Assembly: GCA_002838185.1 (NCBI GenBank)
Contig: CP017948.1
Span: forward strand, 1,426,001 to 1,490,000
Length of the DNA: 64,000 nucleotides
DNA from: Tenericutes bacterium MO-XQ
Lineage (GTDB): Bacteria; Bacillota_I; Bacilli_A; Acholeplasmatales; Acholeplasmataceae
Reading direction: 5' to 3'
Positions within the stretch are counted from its first letter, which is position 1. Each line of letters starts with the position of its first letter. A program made the position numbers and the translations under genes. The notes below the pieces were generated by a model that was not told the origin of the DNA, did no database searches, and worked only from the letters and a program-made list of their open reading frames with translations. This document shows, in pieces, positions 16,277 through 25,856 of this stretch.

Positions 16277-18955
16277 ATGGAAAAACACGCTTATCAACAA
16301 TCTTTTGATGAGATCATTAAAGATTTAAACTCTGATATAGAAAACGGGTTATCTCATGATGAAGCTCAAAAAAGATTATCTTCTTATGGAAAAAACCAAT
16401 TGGAAGAAACTAAAAAAAGACCACTCATATTGCGTTTTTTTGATCAAATCAACGATTTTATGATTTATGTACTGATTGCAGCATCTATATTATCATTTGT
16501 TACGGATGAACCTTCTGAAGGTATCCTAATTTTAATGATTGTACTACTAAATGCATTACTAGGATTATTCCAAGAAGCAAAAGCTGAAAAAGCCTTAGAA
16601 TCAATTAAAGCAATGTCATCTCCACAAGCAAAAGTATTAAGGGATGGCCAAGAAAAATTAATTGATGTGAAACTATTAACCATTGGCGATATCGTTATTC
16701 TAGATGCTGGTGATTATGTCCCAGCAGATGTAAGAATTATTGAGTCAATCAATCTAAAGACTGATGAATCTCCACTTACAGGTGAGGCTGTTCCAGTTGA
16801 AAAAACTGTAGATCCTATCAATGAAAAAGATGTTGCCTTAGGCGATAGAACAAATCTTGGATTTATGGGTACTGTCGTTACCTATGGTAGAGGTAAAGCA
16901 GTTGTCATCCATACAGCAATGCAAACTGAACTTGGTAAAATAGCAACGATGCTTAGTGAAACAAAAAGCGAAGATACGCCATTACAAAAAAGTATGGCTA
17001 AACTTGGTAAAACATTGGCTTTACTCGCACTTGCTATCACATTTATCATTTTTGCGATAACCATTATTGAAGCTTATGCGATTGATGGTAGTGCATCTTT
17101 TGAAGATTGGAAAGAGGCATTATTAACATCTGTTGCCTTAGCGGTTGCTGCTATACCAGAAGGTCTTCCGGCGATTATAACAATTGTATTAGCTTTAGGT
17201 ATGCAAAACCTAGTAAAGAAAAATGCAATTATTAGAACACTTCCAGCTGTAGAAACATTAGGTTCTACAAGCATAATTTGTTCAGATAAAACAGGAACAC
17301 TTACTCAAAACTTAATGACAGTCACAAAAGTTTTTGTTGAAAATAAGTCGATTGATATTAATGAAAAAACCAAAACAAGTGATGCACTTGATAAATTAGC
17401 ATTATATGGATCATTATGCAATGATACAAAAGTATCTATTCAAGAAAATGAATATGTTAAAATCGGAGATCCAACAGAAATTGCATTTATCGATTTAGCA
17501 ATAACGTTAGATAAAAAACCAATTGATATGATTGATGATAACGAAAGAATCTACGAACTACCTTTTGATTCAGATCGTAAAATGATGACAACCGTTCATG
17601 ATTTTAAAGATGGTAGATATGCAGTCATTAAAGGTGCTCCAGATGTAATCTTTAGTCGTTCTACTTCTATTTATCATCAAGAAAAGTTTGATATCAAGCC
17701 TTATGAAAAAGCAAATCAAAATATGTCAAACAATGCCCTAAGAGTTTTAGCTGTTGCATTTAAAAAAATCGATAAATCAAAAACATTAAAAAATTTGACA
17801 TCAGATGATTTAGAAACGGACTTAACACTTTTAGGATTAGTAGGAATGATTGACCCAGCAAGACCGGAAGCAAAAGATGCCATTATGCTTTGTAACAGAG
17901 CAGGCATAAAAACCATTATGATCACAGGAGATCATATCAATACTGCTGTTGCAATCGCAACTGACCTTAATATTTTATCAAAAGGTGAACTTGCAATCAC
18001 TGGTAAAGATCTTGATCAAATGAGTGATGAAGAGTTTTTTGAAAAACTTGAAAACATTAGAGTTTATGCTCGTGTTAGTCCAGAAAATAAAGTGCGAATT
18101 GTTGATGCTTGGAAAAAAGCAAATAAAGTTGTTGCAATGACTGGTGATGGTGTCAATGATGCTCCATCAATCAAAAAAGCTGATATTGGAATTTCCATGG
18201 GTATTACAGGTACTGAAGTTGCTAAAGGCGCTGCAGATATGGTCTTAACAGATGATAATTTTGCAACCATCGTTAATGCCGTAGGCGAAGGTAGAACTAT
18301 TTTTGCTAATATTAAAAAAGCAATTCACTTCTTACTCAGTTGTAATATCGGTGAAATCGTTACTATTTTCTTAGGTACAACCATTGGTATACTTATATTT
18401 AGTGGTCGAGTAACGACACTAACTGCGGTTCAAATCTTATGGGTTAACCTTGTCACAGATTCACTCATGGCTATTGCTTTAGGTCTTGAGCCAAAAGAAG
18501 AAAATATTATGGATCAGCAACCTAGAGATACACAAAAATCCATCTTTGCAGATGGACTTGGTATGCGTATTGGTCTTCAAGGATTAATGCTTGGACTTAT
18601 TTCGTTTGCAGCTTATATCATTGGATGGTTCTTAGAGCCTTCAGCAATTAGAGAAGTTAAAATGATAACAGCACAAACGATGACATTTATCGTCCTTGCT
18701 TTATCACAATTAGCCCATGCATTTAATGTTAGAAGCGAGTTATATTCTATCTTTAAATTAAAGAGAAATAAATTTATCTTCTATGCACTTGGTGCTAGTG
18801 TTACATTACAACTACTTGTAGTATTTATACCATTTACAAGAGATGTATTTGGTATTACGTCATTACCATATAGTTATTGGTTAATCATTATAGGGTTAGT
18901 CTTATTACCAGTACTTATTATGGAAAGTATTAAATTCATTAAGAATCGTAAATAA
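16277..18955 (+). CDS. calcium-transporting P-type ATPase (P2A)
   Basis: 892 residues in P-type order: actuator TGEAVP (about 166-171), ten predicted helices, phosphorylation motif DKTGTLT with Asp337, and the hinge MTGDGVNDAPSIKKADIG. Residues matching the SERCA calcium sites are present: AIPEGLPA in M4, CNIGEIVTIFL in M5 and WVNLVTDSLMAIALG in M6. This supports Ca2+ rather than Mn2+ or Na+ export. It is monocistronic, with GAAGGAG before the ATG and a strong terminator after it. Confidence 0.9.
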   Translation: MEKHAYQQSFDEIIKDLNSDIENGLSHDEAQKRLSSYGKNQLEETKKRPLILRFFDQINDFMIYVLIAASILSFVTDEPSEGILILMIVLLNALLGLFQEAKAEKALESIKAMSSPQAKVLRDGQEKLIDVKLLTIGDIVILDAGDYVPADVRIIESINLKTDESPLTGEAVPVEKTVDPINEKDVALGDRTNLGFMGTVVTYGRGKAVVIHTAMQTELGKIATMLSETKSEDTPLQKSMAKLGKTLALLALAITFIIFAITIIEAYAIDGSASFEDWKEALLTSVALAVAAIPEGLPAIITIVLALGMQNLVKKNAIIRTLPAVETLGSTSIICSDKTGTLTQNLMTVTKVFVENKSIDINEKTKTSDALDKLALYGSLCNDTKVSIQENEYVKIGDPTEIAFIDLAITLDKKPIDMIDDNERIYELPFDSDRKMMTTVHDFKDGRYAVIKGAPDVIFSRSTSIYHQEKFDIKPYEKANQNMSNNALRVLAVAFKKIDKSKTLKNLTSDDLETDLTLLGLVGMIDPARPEAKDAIMLCNRAGIKTIMITGDHINTAVAIATDLNILSKGELAITGKDLDQMSDEEFFEKLENIRVYARVSPENKVRIVDAWKKANKVVAMTGDGVNDAPSIKKADIGISMGITGTEVAKGAADMVLTDDNFATIVNAVGEGRTIFANIKKAIHFLLSCNIGEIVTIFLGTTIGILIFSGRVTTLTAVQILWVNLVTDSLMAIALGLEPKEENIMDQQPRDTQKSIFADGLGMRIGLQGLMLGLISFAAYIIGWFLEPSAIREVKMITAQTMTFIVLALSQLAHAFNVRSELYSIFKLKRNKFIFYALGASVTLQLLVVFIPFTRDVFGITSLPYSYWLIIIGLVLLPVLIMESIKFIKNRK

Positions 18956-18960
18956 AGATA

Positions 18961-18990
18961 AAGCCGAATCGTTGATTCGGCTTTTTTTAT
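18961..18990. terminator. intrinsic terminator of the Ca2+ ATPase gene
   Basis: 10-bp perfect stem AAGCCGAATC/GATTCGGCTT with a 3-base loop followed by T7. It is also positioned to stop the convergent DUF3137 gene. Confidence 0.9.
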
Positions 18991-19805
18991 GCTGGTAATA
19001 AATCTATGAGTTCTTCTATAAGTTTAATTTCTCTTTTAATTTCTTCAAAAAATGTTTGATCTATTTCTCTAAACATTTTCAAATCAAAAGAATCAATTCT
19101 TGTATCTAATGCAATATATACTTGTTGGTCTTTAAATCCAAACATGACTCTTTTTGCTACATTTCTAAACTCGATCAATTTTTCCATAAAAGCAGGTTTT
19201 AATAAATAAAATGCTGAATGTTTATCTATTGAAAAGACATCATACAATTTGTTAAAAGCTATAGATTCTAAATCAACTCTTTGGAGTTCAGAAAACCAAT
19301 TAAAACCTATGGATAAATTAGGCATAATATAAACATCATTTTCAAATTTTTTATCAAAATCAATGATGTAAAATCGACCTTGAAATACAGTAACAACAGT
19401 TGTTGATTTCCCATTACTTCTTACATCTTGTAGTTTAACATCAGCAGATAGAAACTTTTTATCTTTGATGATCCCAGATAAGAAATCCTCACTATAATAT
19501 CTATCTTCTTTTTTTAGGATTTTCGATTCATAAACAACTTCTTTTTCAAAACCTTTTTTAGGTTCATAACTGATACCATCAATTTCATCTTCAATCATCT
19601 TTTTGACATGAACTTCTTTGAAGGCTATCGACAACTTCTTAAATCTAGAACCTGCTACAGCCATAATGATACCACCAGCAATAAAACCAATCATAAATAT
19701 AGGATTGGCAATAAAACTAATGAATGATATCCCTGTGACTGCTCCACCTAGTACCATCATGCCTTCAAGTGATTTTTTTTGATTACTTATGCTTTTTAGA
19801 TCCAT
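18987..19805 (-). CDS. DUF3137 family membrane protein
   Basis: 272 residues. Two adjacent N-terminal hydrophobic helices (about 14-52) precede a soluble domain with the DUF3137 pattern (DISGI..SADVKLQDV, VFQGRFYIIDFDKKF, YIALDTRIDSFD). The function is unknown. Its start overlaps the end of the NYN-LOTUS gene by 23 bp, so the two proteins are made together. Confidence 0.65.
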   Translation of the reverse strand: MDLKSISNQKKSLEGMMVLGGAVTGISFISFIANPIFMIGFIAGGIIMAVAGSRFKKLSIAFKEVHVKKMIEDEIDGISYEPKKGFEKEVVYESKILKKEDRYYSEDFLSGIIKDKKFLSADVKLQDVRSNGKSTTVVTVFQGRFYIIDFDKKFENDVYIMPNLSIGFNWFSELQRVDLESIAFNKLYDVFSIDKHSAFYLLKPAFMEKLIEFRNVAKRVMFGFKDQQVYIALDTRIDSFDLKMFREIDQTFFEEIKREIKLIEELIDLLPA

Positions 19806-20697
19806 TTGTCTTCACCAATTTAACCCAATTATTGCTTACGCTAACTTCTTTGATACTTGCGATGAATTTCCCAAATTGTGAAAATCCAAATTCTTTATAA
19901 TTAAACCCTAAAAATATTTCTTCTAATTCTTGTTTTAATTGCGAGAGCAACATCTTATTTGCTTTTTGTTCACTCACGATTTCAATAACTTTTTTAGCAA
20001 TCTCATCAAAGTTTAATCCAGATTTGAACTCAACAACCATATCATTTTGAATGGTTCTAAGTCCAGAAAATGTATTGACTAAACTTGATAAATTTTTAAC
20101 ACCATATTTTCTAACATCAAAGTCAGAACTACGGTTTCTAAGCATATTACCAAGATTACTTAATGGCATCTTGTTGCCATTATCGATAATGATATCTTTA
20201 ATAATTTTTTCGATATCATCCTCATCACTATCAGATGTCGTAGATGTATTTCCATCTTCATCTTCTAAATATTCAAAGTACTTAAATTCATTACAAGCAG
20301 ATTTAAATGCTTCAGTTACTTTCTTCTCGTTACCGACACCGACAACAGTCATGCCACCTTCTCTAAGTTTCATTGCAAGCGGTGTAAAATCACTATCACT
20401 TGTAATTAAGAAAAATGTATTTACCTTTTCTTGATACATCATCTCTAATGCATCTATTGCCATCGCCATATCTGCAGCATTTTTCCCAGATGCAACATTA
20501 TATTGGTGCATTGGTTTTATAGCATAATTTAGTGCTGTTTGATGCCATTCTTTAGGCAAATTTGATATATCTCCATAAAACCTAGCAATGACTATTCTTC
20601 CATATTTCGCGATTTCATGCATGATTGGTTTAATATATTTTGCTGATATATTTTCAGAATCGATTAATAACGCGATTCTATAATTATTTTGTTCCAT
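19783..20697 (-). CDS. NYN-domain (PIN-like) ribonuclease with two OST-HTH/LOTUS domains
   Basis: 304 residues from the ATG at 20697, which follows AAAAGAGGTT; the ATG at 20718 has no such site. The NYN fold carries acidic residues ALLIDSENIS, GKNAADMAMAIDAL and LITSDSDFTPLA, the LabA/Limkain-b1-type metal site. After an acidic linker come two winged-helix LOTUS repeats (about 165-225 and 240-300), which bind RNA, including G-quadruplexes, in other systems. It probably acts on RNA. The coupled DUF3137 membrane protein may localise it; that is inference. Confidence 0.83.
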   Translation of the reverse strand: MEQNNYRIALLIDSENISAKYIKPIMHEIAKYGRIVIARFYGDISNLPKEWHQTALNYAIKPMHQYNVASGKNAADMAMAIDALEMMYQEKVNTFFLITSDSDFTPLAMKLREGGMTVVGVGNEKKVTEAFKSACNEFKYFEYLEDEDGNTSTTSDSDEDDIEKIIKDIIIDNGNKMPLSNLGNMLRNRSSDFDVRKYGVKNLSSLVNTFSGLRTIQNDMVVEFKSGLNFDEIAKKVIEIVSEQKANKMLLSQLKQELEEIFLGFNYKEFGFSQFGKFIASIKEVSVSNNWVKLVKTNGSKKHK

Positions 20698-20780
20698 GTG
20701 AACCTCTTTTCTATACATCGTTTTATCTATATTAAGTATAGCATAATAACCGTCAAATGAAAATGTTACCTAAATCAAAA

Positions 20781-20807
20781 AAGAAGATATCAAGCCAATA
20801 TCTTCTT
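20781..20807 (-). terminator. trpB terminator
   Basis: 10-bp stem AAGAAGATAT/ATATCTTCTT with a 7-base loop, followed on the minus strand by T6, 18 bp after the trpB stop codon. Confidence 0.8.
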
Positions 20808-20824
20808 TGCCTTTATGTTATTTA

Positions 20825-22000
20825 TTAATCAATAAGTTCATAATTTCTAAATTTTGCGACTTGTTTAACATCTTTATCTCCACGACCGGATAAATTAACG
20901 ACGATAATTTGATCTTTTGAAAGTTTTGGTGCTAATCTGATCGCTTCTGCAACTGCATGTGAACTTTCAATCGCAGGAATAATACCCTCAACTTTTGATA
21001 AATATTCAAATGCAGATACTGATTCTTCATCGGTTGCACTCACATATGTGACTCTTCCAATATCTTTTAAATATGCATGTTCTGGTCCAATGCCTGGATA
21101 ATCAAGACCTGCAGAAATTGAATATACCGGAGATATTTCTCCATTTGGTTCTGTTAACACCAATGTTCTCATCCCATGTATAACAGCTTCTTTACCTAAA
21201 GTCATTGTTGCAGCATGATCTTTTGTATCGATACCTTTACCTGCAGCTTCAACTCCAATTAAGTTCACTTCTTTATTTTCAATAAAGTCATAGAATGCAC
21301 CTATTGCATTACTTCCTCCACCTGCACAAGCAATCACATAATCTGGAAGTCTATGCTCTACTTCATCTAGTTGAACTTTGATTTCTTCTCCAATAACTTT
21401 TTGGAAATCTCTAACCATCATCGGATATGGATGTGGTCCAACAGCTGATCCAATTAAATAAAATGTGTCTTCTAATTCTTGACTCCATGTGATTAATGCA
21501 CTATCAACTGCTTCTTTTAATGTTTTTAAACCATCATGAACCGCAACAACCTTAGCTCCAAGAAGTTCCATACGATAAACATTTAATGATTGTTTTAACA
21601 TATCCACATATCCCATATGGATTTCACATTCCATACCAAACAGTGCTGCAGCAGTTGCAGTTGCGACTCCATGTTGTCCTGCACCTGTTTCTGCAATCAG
21701 TTTCTTTTTGCCCATACGCTTCGCAAGAAGCGCTTGTCCAATCACATTATTAATCTTATGTGCCCCTGTATGATTTAAATCTTCTCTTTTGAAATAAATC
21801 TTTGCACCACCTAAATCTTCAGTCATATTCTTTGCATAATATAACAATGAAGGTCTATTTGCATATGTTTTTAAATAGAACTTAAACTCATTTAAAAACG
21901 CCTCATCATGCTTATACTTGTTATAAGCCTCCTCTACTTCTTTAACCGCTTTAAGAATAGGTCCTGGGACATATTGTCCACCAAATTTGCCAAACTCCAT
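20825..22000 (-). CDS. trpB: tryptophan synthase beta chain
   Basis: 391 residues, the TrpB1-type length. The PLP lysine is Lys82 in HTGAHKINN. The phosphate-binding loop is GGGSNAIG, and FGGQYVPG at the N-terminus plus AETGAGQHG near 105 are diagnostic. It joins indole and serine to tryptophan. No trpA or other trp gene is adjacent, so the protein may work as an indole-salvage enzyme. Transcription passes through a T-box leader, so expression rises when tRNA-Trp is uncharged. The ribosome site AAAGGAAAAAG precedes the ATG. Confidence 0.95.
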   Translation of the reverse strand: MEFGKFGGQYVPGPILKAVKEVEEAYNKYKHDEAFLNEFKFYLKTYANRPSLLYYAKNMTEDLGGAKIYFKREDLNHTGAHKINNVIGQALLAKRMGKKKLIAETGAGQHGVATATAAALFGMECEIHMGYVDMLKQSLNVYRMELLGAKVVAVHDGLKTLKEAVDSALITWSQELEDTFYLIGSAVGPHPYPMMVRDFQKVIGEEIKVQLDEVEHRLPDYVIACAGGGSNAIGAFYDFIENKEVNLIGVEAAGKGIDTKDHAATMTLGKEAVIHGMRTLVLTEPNGEISPVYSISAGLDYPGIGPEHAYLKDIGRVTYVSATDEESVSAFEYLSKVEGIIPAIESSHAVAEAIRLAPKLSKDQIIVVNLSGRGDKDVKQVAKFRNYELID

Positions 22001-22051
22001 TTCTTTTTCCTTTCTCGTCTTTTAGGAAAAAGTATTTGTTTTTGGGTATAA

Positions 22052-22346
22052 AAAAAGAGCATCATCCATCGGGACGAGATGCTCGTGGTACCACCCAAAT
22101 TTAAGAAACTAAGTTTCTCCTTTAACAAAATACTCCATCATTTAAGACTTTTATATTTTTAGTTTTCTAACGGAAACCACCCGGCTCAGGCTACTTATTT
22201 CACCCTGCTTCTCAAAAGGCCATTCACTTAGTTATTAAATATACCCATCTCACACTGTCATGGACTCGCTTGATATGTTTACCTAAGTTACTCTTCTTTA
22301 TCTTCGAATTTACTAACTATTATAATGATAAATTTTCATATGTCAA
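22052..22346 (-). promoter_or_regulatory. tRNA-Trp responsive T-box leader with promoter, upstream of trpB
   Basis: Reading the minus strand, TTGACA (22346-22341), a 16-bp spacer and TATAAT (22324-22319) form the promoter. A stem I region with AGTAA and GTGAGATGGG elements follows. TGG at 22222-22220, within GAATGGCC, is the candidate specifier codon. The canonical T-box GGGTGGTACCACG lies at 22096-22084. It overlaps a terminator stem (22084-22057) ending in T7. The T-box pairs with the 5' strand of the terminator in the antiterminator form. The gene context (trpB) agrees with a Trp specifier. Confidence 0.9.
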
Positions 22347-22351
22347 TATTT

Positions 22352-22654
22352 TTATCTAAAAAAAACAATAGATCCGTAGATAATATACATTAAAGCTATT
22401 CCTATTGGAAAACTTGTAATCAATAAACGAATAAAATTTTTTTTATTTACATGATATAAGAAATTGATTAAACACGAAAATGTCATGCTAAGTGCTAATA
22501 TAAAAAATGTTGCTCTTAAAATCTTAAATAACTGCTGTTCATGAAGATCACTTAGTAAAACCTGCCCATTGATTAATCTAAAGGCTTGAAAAATCATATA
22601 TCCAAAAAGAATATATAATATTGTTATAAATACATAGTAAATATACTTCCTCAT
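22352..22654 (-). CDS. small three-helix membrane protein, unknown
   Basis: 100 residues with three hydrophobic helices (about 5-25, 46-66, 77-97) and a basic loop NKKNF between the second and third. The only motif is that topology; I do not recognise a family. It lies between the trpB leader and the arsenic genes, on the same strand as both, but with its own spacing. Confidence 0.55.
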   Translation of the reverse strand: MRKYIYYVFITILYILFGYMIFQAFRLINGQVLLSDLHEQQLFKILRATFFILALSMTFSCLINFLYHVNKKNFIRLLITSFPIGIALMYIIYGSIVFFR

Positions 22655-22735
22655 CGCATGCTGTCCCCCTAGACAATTATATGCTCATTATAACCGATAT
22701 GACTTATTTGTCAATATCATTATCAATGAATCACG

Positions 22736-23770
22736 TCATGCATTATTGAATAAATGTTTTGTTTTATTTGCTATTTTTACAAGGATAAGCATAACAGGAA
22801 CTTCTACTAATACACCTACGATTGTAACAAGTGCAACACCTGGGTTTAATGGAAATAAAGCAATTGCTACAGCAACAGCTAATTCAAAGAAATTACTTGC
22901 TCCAATCATTCCAGCTGGTGCAGCAACTTCATGAGGTAATTTCATAACTTTCGCACCATAATATGCAATAAAGAAAATGAAAAACGTTTGAATGATAAGC
23001 GGTATACTAATTAGCAAAATATGAGTTGGATTGTCAATAATTAAATCGCTTTGAAGTGAAAAGATCAATATAAGTGTGAGTAACAATCCAATGATAGTTG
23101 TTTTTGAAAACTTTGCAATCACTTTTTCATTAAGGTATGTTTCACCTTTATATTTGATAACATAATATCTAGTTAAAGATGCTGCAACTAAAGGTATCAC
23201 AACAAATATTAATACCGATAAAAATAATGTTCCCCAAGGCACTGTGATACCACCTATGCCCAATAAAAGTCCTACAATAGGTACAAATAAAAATAGGATA
23301 ATCAGATCATTTGTTGCCACTTGTACAAGTGTATAAGCAGGGTTTCCTCTAGTTAGACTACTCCATACAAAAACCATTGCAGTACATGGTGCTGCACCTA
23401 ATAAAACTGCTCCTGCTAAATAATCATTAGCTAAAGTTTCTGGTATGAGATTTTTAAACAGAACAAAGAAAAACAAACTAGCAATGAGGAACATGGTAAA
23501 TGGTTTAATAAGCCAATTTACAACCCATGTTAAATATAAACCTTTAGGGTTTTTTCCAACATTTTTTATAGATGTGAAATCAATCTTTAACATCATTGGA
23601 TAAATCATAATCCAGATCAAAATACCGATTGGAATATTAACATTATAAACTTCAAATTGATTCAAAAAAACCGGAATAAAACCTAAGAAATTCCCAATCA
23701 GTAATCCTATACCCATACAGATTAAAACAAATACTGTCAGATATTTCTCAAAGAAGCTAATATCTTTCAT
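22736..23770 (-). CDS. acr3: ACR3-family arsenite efflux transporter
   Basis: 344 residues with ten predicted helices. The conserved membrane cysteine is Cys129 in LLGAAPCTAMVFVWS, and the helix IYPMMLKIDF is also family-typical. It exports As(III) using the proton gradient. It is the last gene of a five-gene ars operon, starting directly at the stop of arsC (1-bp overlap). This is the true arsenite pump of the cluster; the COG0701 permease upstream is a different family. Confidence 0.93.
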   Translation of the reverse strand: MKDISFFEKYLTVFVLICMGIGLLIGNFLGFIPVFLNQFEVYNVNIPIGILIWIMIYPMMLKIDFTSIKNVGKNPKGLYLTWVVNWLIKPFTMFLIASLFFFVLFKNLIPETLANDYLAGAVLLGAAPCTAMVFVWSSLTRGNPAYTLVQVATNDLIILFLFVPIVGLLLGIGGITVPWGTLFLSVLIFVVIPLVAASLTRYYVIKYKGETYLNEKVIAKFSKTTIIGLLLTLILIFSLQSDLIIDNPTHILLISIPLIIQTFFIFFIAYYGAKVMKLPHEVAAPAGMIGASNFFELAVAVAIALFPLNPGVALVTIVGVLVEVPVMLILVKIANKTKHLFNNA

Positions 23771-24168
23771 TATAATTCGCCTTTTTTAACTCTTTCAATA
23801 AGTTCAACAACTTTTTTTCTAACTAACTCTCTAGTTTCTTCAAATCCACTTTTAGGACCACCACTAGGATCATCAAGTCCCCAGTCTTCTCTATGATTGC
23901 ATGGTACAAATGGACATTCAACACCACAACCCATAGTAATTAGAATATCTAAATCGTCTGGAAGTTGATCGAGTAATTTACTTTTAGCATGACTCATATA
24001 AATACCTAAATCAGTCATGACTTCTAAAGCCATAGGTTTTGGTGCATCATACTTTTCAGTACCTGCAGAGTATGCTTCAATGACACCTTGACCTAAATGT
24101 TTTGCCCAACCCTCTGCCATAATACTTCTACAACTGTTGTGTACACAAACGAATGCTACTTTTTTCAT
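23770..24168 (-). CDS. arsC: thioredoxin-coupled arsenate reductase
   Basis: 132 residues of the low-molecular-weight phosphatase type. The P-loop CVHNSCR (CX5R, Cys8) carries out the attack on arsenate. The Cys81, Cys85 and Cys90 cluster in MGCGVECPFVPC supplies the disulfide relay regenerated by thioredoxin. It reduces arsenate to arsenite for export by Acr3. It lies 2 bp downstream of a small thioredoxin-like gene, a plausible dedicated reductant. Confidence 0.94.
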   Translation of the reverse strand: MKKVAFVCVHNSCRSIMAEGWAKHLGQGVIEAYSAGTEKYDAPKPMALEVMTDLGIYMSHAKSKLLDQLPDDLDILITMGCGVECPFVPCNHREDWGLDDPSGGPKSGFEETRELVRKKVVELIERVKKGEL

Positions 24169-24170
24169 AT

Positions 24171-24410
24171 TTATACCTCTTTTTTTATAATGTCTACTAA
24201 CTGTGATACATTTGGTACATGACCATATAAAACCACTTTTTCATCAACGACTAATGCAGGAGTACTCATTACACCATATGCCATAATATCTTTGACTTCA
24301 GTTACTTTTTCTACTTCTGCTTTAATACTTAGCTCATCTAAAGCTTCATTAACATTTTTCTCTAATCTCTTACAATTTGGACAACCTGTCCCTAATACTT
24401 TAATTTTCAT
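24171..24410 (-). CDS. small thioredoxin-fold protein (redox-active disulfide protein 2 type)
   Basis: 79 residues with the active-site motif GTGCPNCKRL (CPNC near residues 9-12) and the cis-Pro segment STPALVVDEKVV. This type is commonly found with COG0701 permeases and ars genes. It probably supplies electrons to ArsC or to the neighbouring permease. It is tightly packed in the ars operon. Confidence 0.85.
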   Translation of the reverse strand: MKIKVLGTGCPNCKRLEKNVNEALDELSIKAEVEKVTEVKDIMAYGVMSTPALVVDEKVVLYGHVPNVSQLVDIIKKEV

Positions 24411-24427
24411 ACTTTATTCTCCTTTTT

Positions 24428-25450
24428 TTATATAAATAAATGACTCAATAAATTAAATAAATAACCTGTCACGATGATTCCAACCACTACAATAGATACA
24501 AACATTGTAAGAAGCTTTGGTTTTATGACTTTTTTCAACATAATGATTGAAGGTAAGTTTAATGCTGTTACAGCCATCATAAGGGCTAAAACAGTCCCTA
24601 TACCGACACCTTTTAATACAAGTGCTTCTGCAATTGGTAAAGTTCCAAAAATATCTGCATACATCGGAACACCAACGATAGTTGCAATCAATACAGAAAA
24701 TGGATTATTTTGACCCAACACTCTTTCTATAAATGATTGAGGGACATATCCATGGATGATTGCACCAATACCTACACCAATAAAGATGTAAATCCATACT
24801 CTAGAAATGATTTCTTTGACTTGTGAAAAAGCATATGCATGTTTTTCTTTAGTAGTCTTCTTCACAAATTCGAACCCTTGATGATTATTCTTTTGATCAG
24901 TAATAAAAGATTCTATATGCTTTTCCATATGAAACTTATCGATAAGAAGTCCACCAATGACTGCAATCACAAGTCCTACGATAACATAAGCGATCGCAAT
25001 CGTCCAATTGAAAATACTAGCTAGTAAAATTACTGACGCTAAATCGACAAGTGGTGATGATATCAAAAATGAAAATGTAACACCAACTGGTAATCCTGCT
25101 TTTGTAAATCCAATAAAAATAGGAATAGATGAACAGGAACAAAAAGGTGTAACTGTACCTAATAAAGCTCCAACAAAATGTCCAGAAATGCCTTTATATC
25201 TTGATAAAGTTTGTCTTGTTCTTTCTGGAGTTATATTAGATTGTATATATGCTGATAGATAGATTAATACAGTTAATAAAATAAATATCTTTATGACATC
25301 ATATATAAAAAATGAAAGACTATCTCGTAAATAAGTTTGCTCATTTAAACCAAAAACTTCGCTTAATAATTTGTTGATTAAAGACTCAAGCCAAGTCATT
25401 CTTAAAAAAGCATCATTAAGAAAACTAAAAAAATCTTTTATAAACTGCAT
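24428..25450 (-). CDS. COG0701 permease (ArsP-like) in ars operon
   Basis: 340 residues, eight or more predicted helices. The family signature TPFCSCSSIPIFIGF (about 117-131) has the paired Cys residues. ArsP members export trivalent organoarsenicals, whereas others have unknown substrates. The ATG overlaps the 3' end of arsR by 13 bp. Operon placement supports a role in metalloid handling. Confidence 0.82.
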   Translation of the reverse strand: MQFIKDFFSFLNDAFLRMTWLESLINKLLSEVFGLNEQTYLRDSLSFFIYDVIKIFILLTVLIYLSAYIQSNITPERTRQTLSRYKGISGHFVGALLGTVTPFCSCSSIPIFIGFTKAGLPVGVTFSFLISSPLVDLASVILLASIFNWTIAIAYVIVGLVIAVIGGLLIDKFHMEKHIESFITDQKNNHQGFEFVKKTTKEKHAYAFSQVKEIISRVWIYIFIGVGIGAIIHGYVPQSFIERVLGQNNPFSVLIATIVGVPMYADIFGTLPIAEALVLKGVGIGTVLALMMAVTALNLPSIIMLKKVIKPKLLTMFVSIVVVGIIVTGYLFNLLSHLFI

Positions 25451-25728
25451 GAGTCTTCACTTGCATTCTTTAAGTCTTCTAGAAACTTTATCATATCGTC
25501 AATTTTCGTTCGATCAATATAATGCTTAATCCAGTTACCTTCTCTTCTTGCAGTTGCTAATCCAGCTTCAGTGATATGTTTAAGATGATAGGATAAAGTT
25601 GGTTGAGAAATCGGAAGTTTATCAATTAATGTACACCCACACGTTTCCCCCTTAAGTAATAGTTCAATAATTTCTAGACGATTCAAATCTGATAAAACTT
25701 TAAAATATTTAGTCATTTCTTCTTTCAT
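25438..25728 (-). CDS. arsR: ArsR-family metalloregulator
   Basis: 96 residues, winged helix. Recognition helix ISQPTLSYHLKHI. An inducer-binding pair Cys30 and Cys32 (GETCGCTLID) lies at the start of the DNA-binding helix region, as in As(III)-responsive ArsR proteins (ELCVCDL in the classic form). Cys94 near the C-terminus (EDSCSL) could provide a third ligand. It represses the five-gene operon it heads. Confidence 0.9.
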   Translation of the reverse strand: MKEEMTKYFKVLSDLNRLEIIELLLKGETCGCTLIDKLPISQPTLSYHLKHITEAGLATARREGNWIKHYIDRTKIDDMIKFLEDLKNASEDSCSL

Positions 25729-25754
25729 ATGATCATAGCCTTCTATATCGATGT

Positions 25755-25807
25755 TTATCTATATTGATAACCATCTATATTATAAAACAAAAGGAAAGAT
25801 TTCTCAA
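25755..25807 (-). promoter_or_regulatory. ars promoter and candidate ArsR operator
   Basis: On the minus strand TTGAGA (25807-25802), a 17-bp spacer and TATAAT (25784-25779) form the promoter. Around the start site the palindrome TTATC-N6-GATAA lies at 25755-25770. In addition CTATAT recurs at 25743, 25759 and 25775, exactly 16 bp apart. ArsR operators usually sit at this place. Confidence 0.65.
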
Positions 25808-25835
25808 TGGCAATTATGTAAATAATATATAAAAA

Positions 25836-25856
25836 AAGATGCCTAAGCACCTTTTT
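25836..25856 (-). terminator. terminator of the diguanylate cyclase gene
   Basis: 6-bp stem (AGGTGC/GCATCT on the minus strand, one G-T pair) with a TTAG loop and a T7 tract. It overlaps the cyclase stop codon. Confidence 0.6.

Noticed and set aside
20051-20434. 127-residue plus-strand ORF opposite the NYN gene
   Set aside because: Antisense shadow of the conserved NYN/LOTUS coding region with no start signal.
22057-22084. Simple terminator between trpB and the next gene
   Set aside because: It is the terminator arm of the T-box leader, preceded by the canonical T-box sequence.
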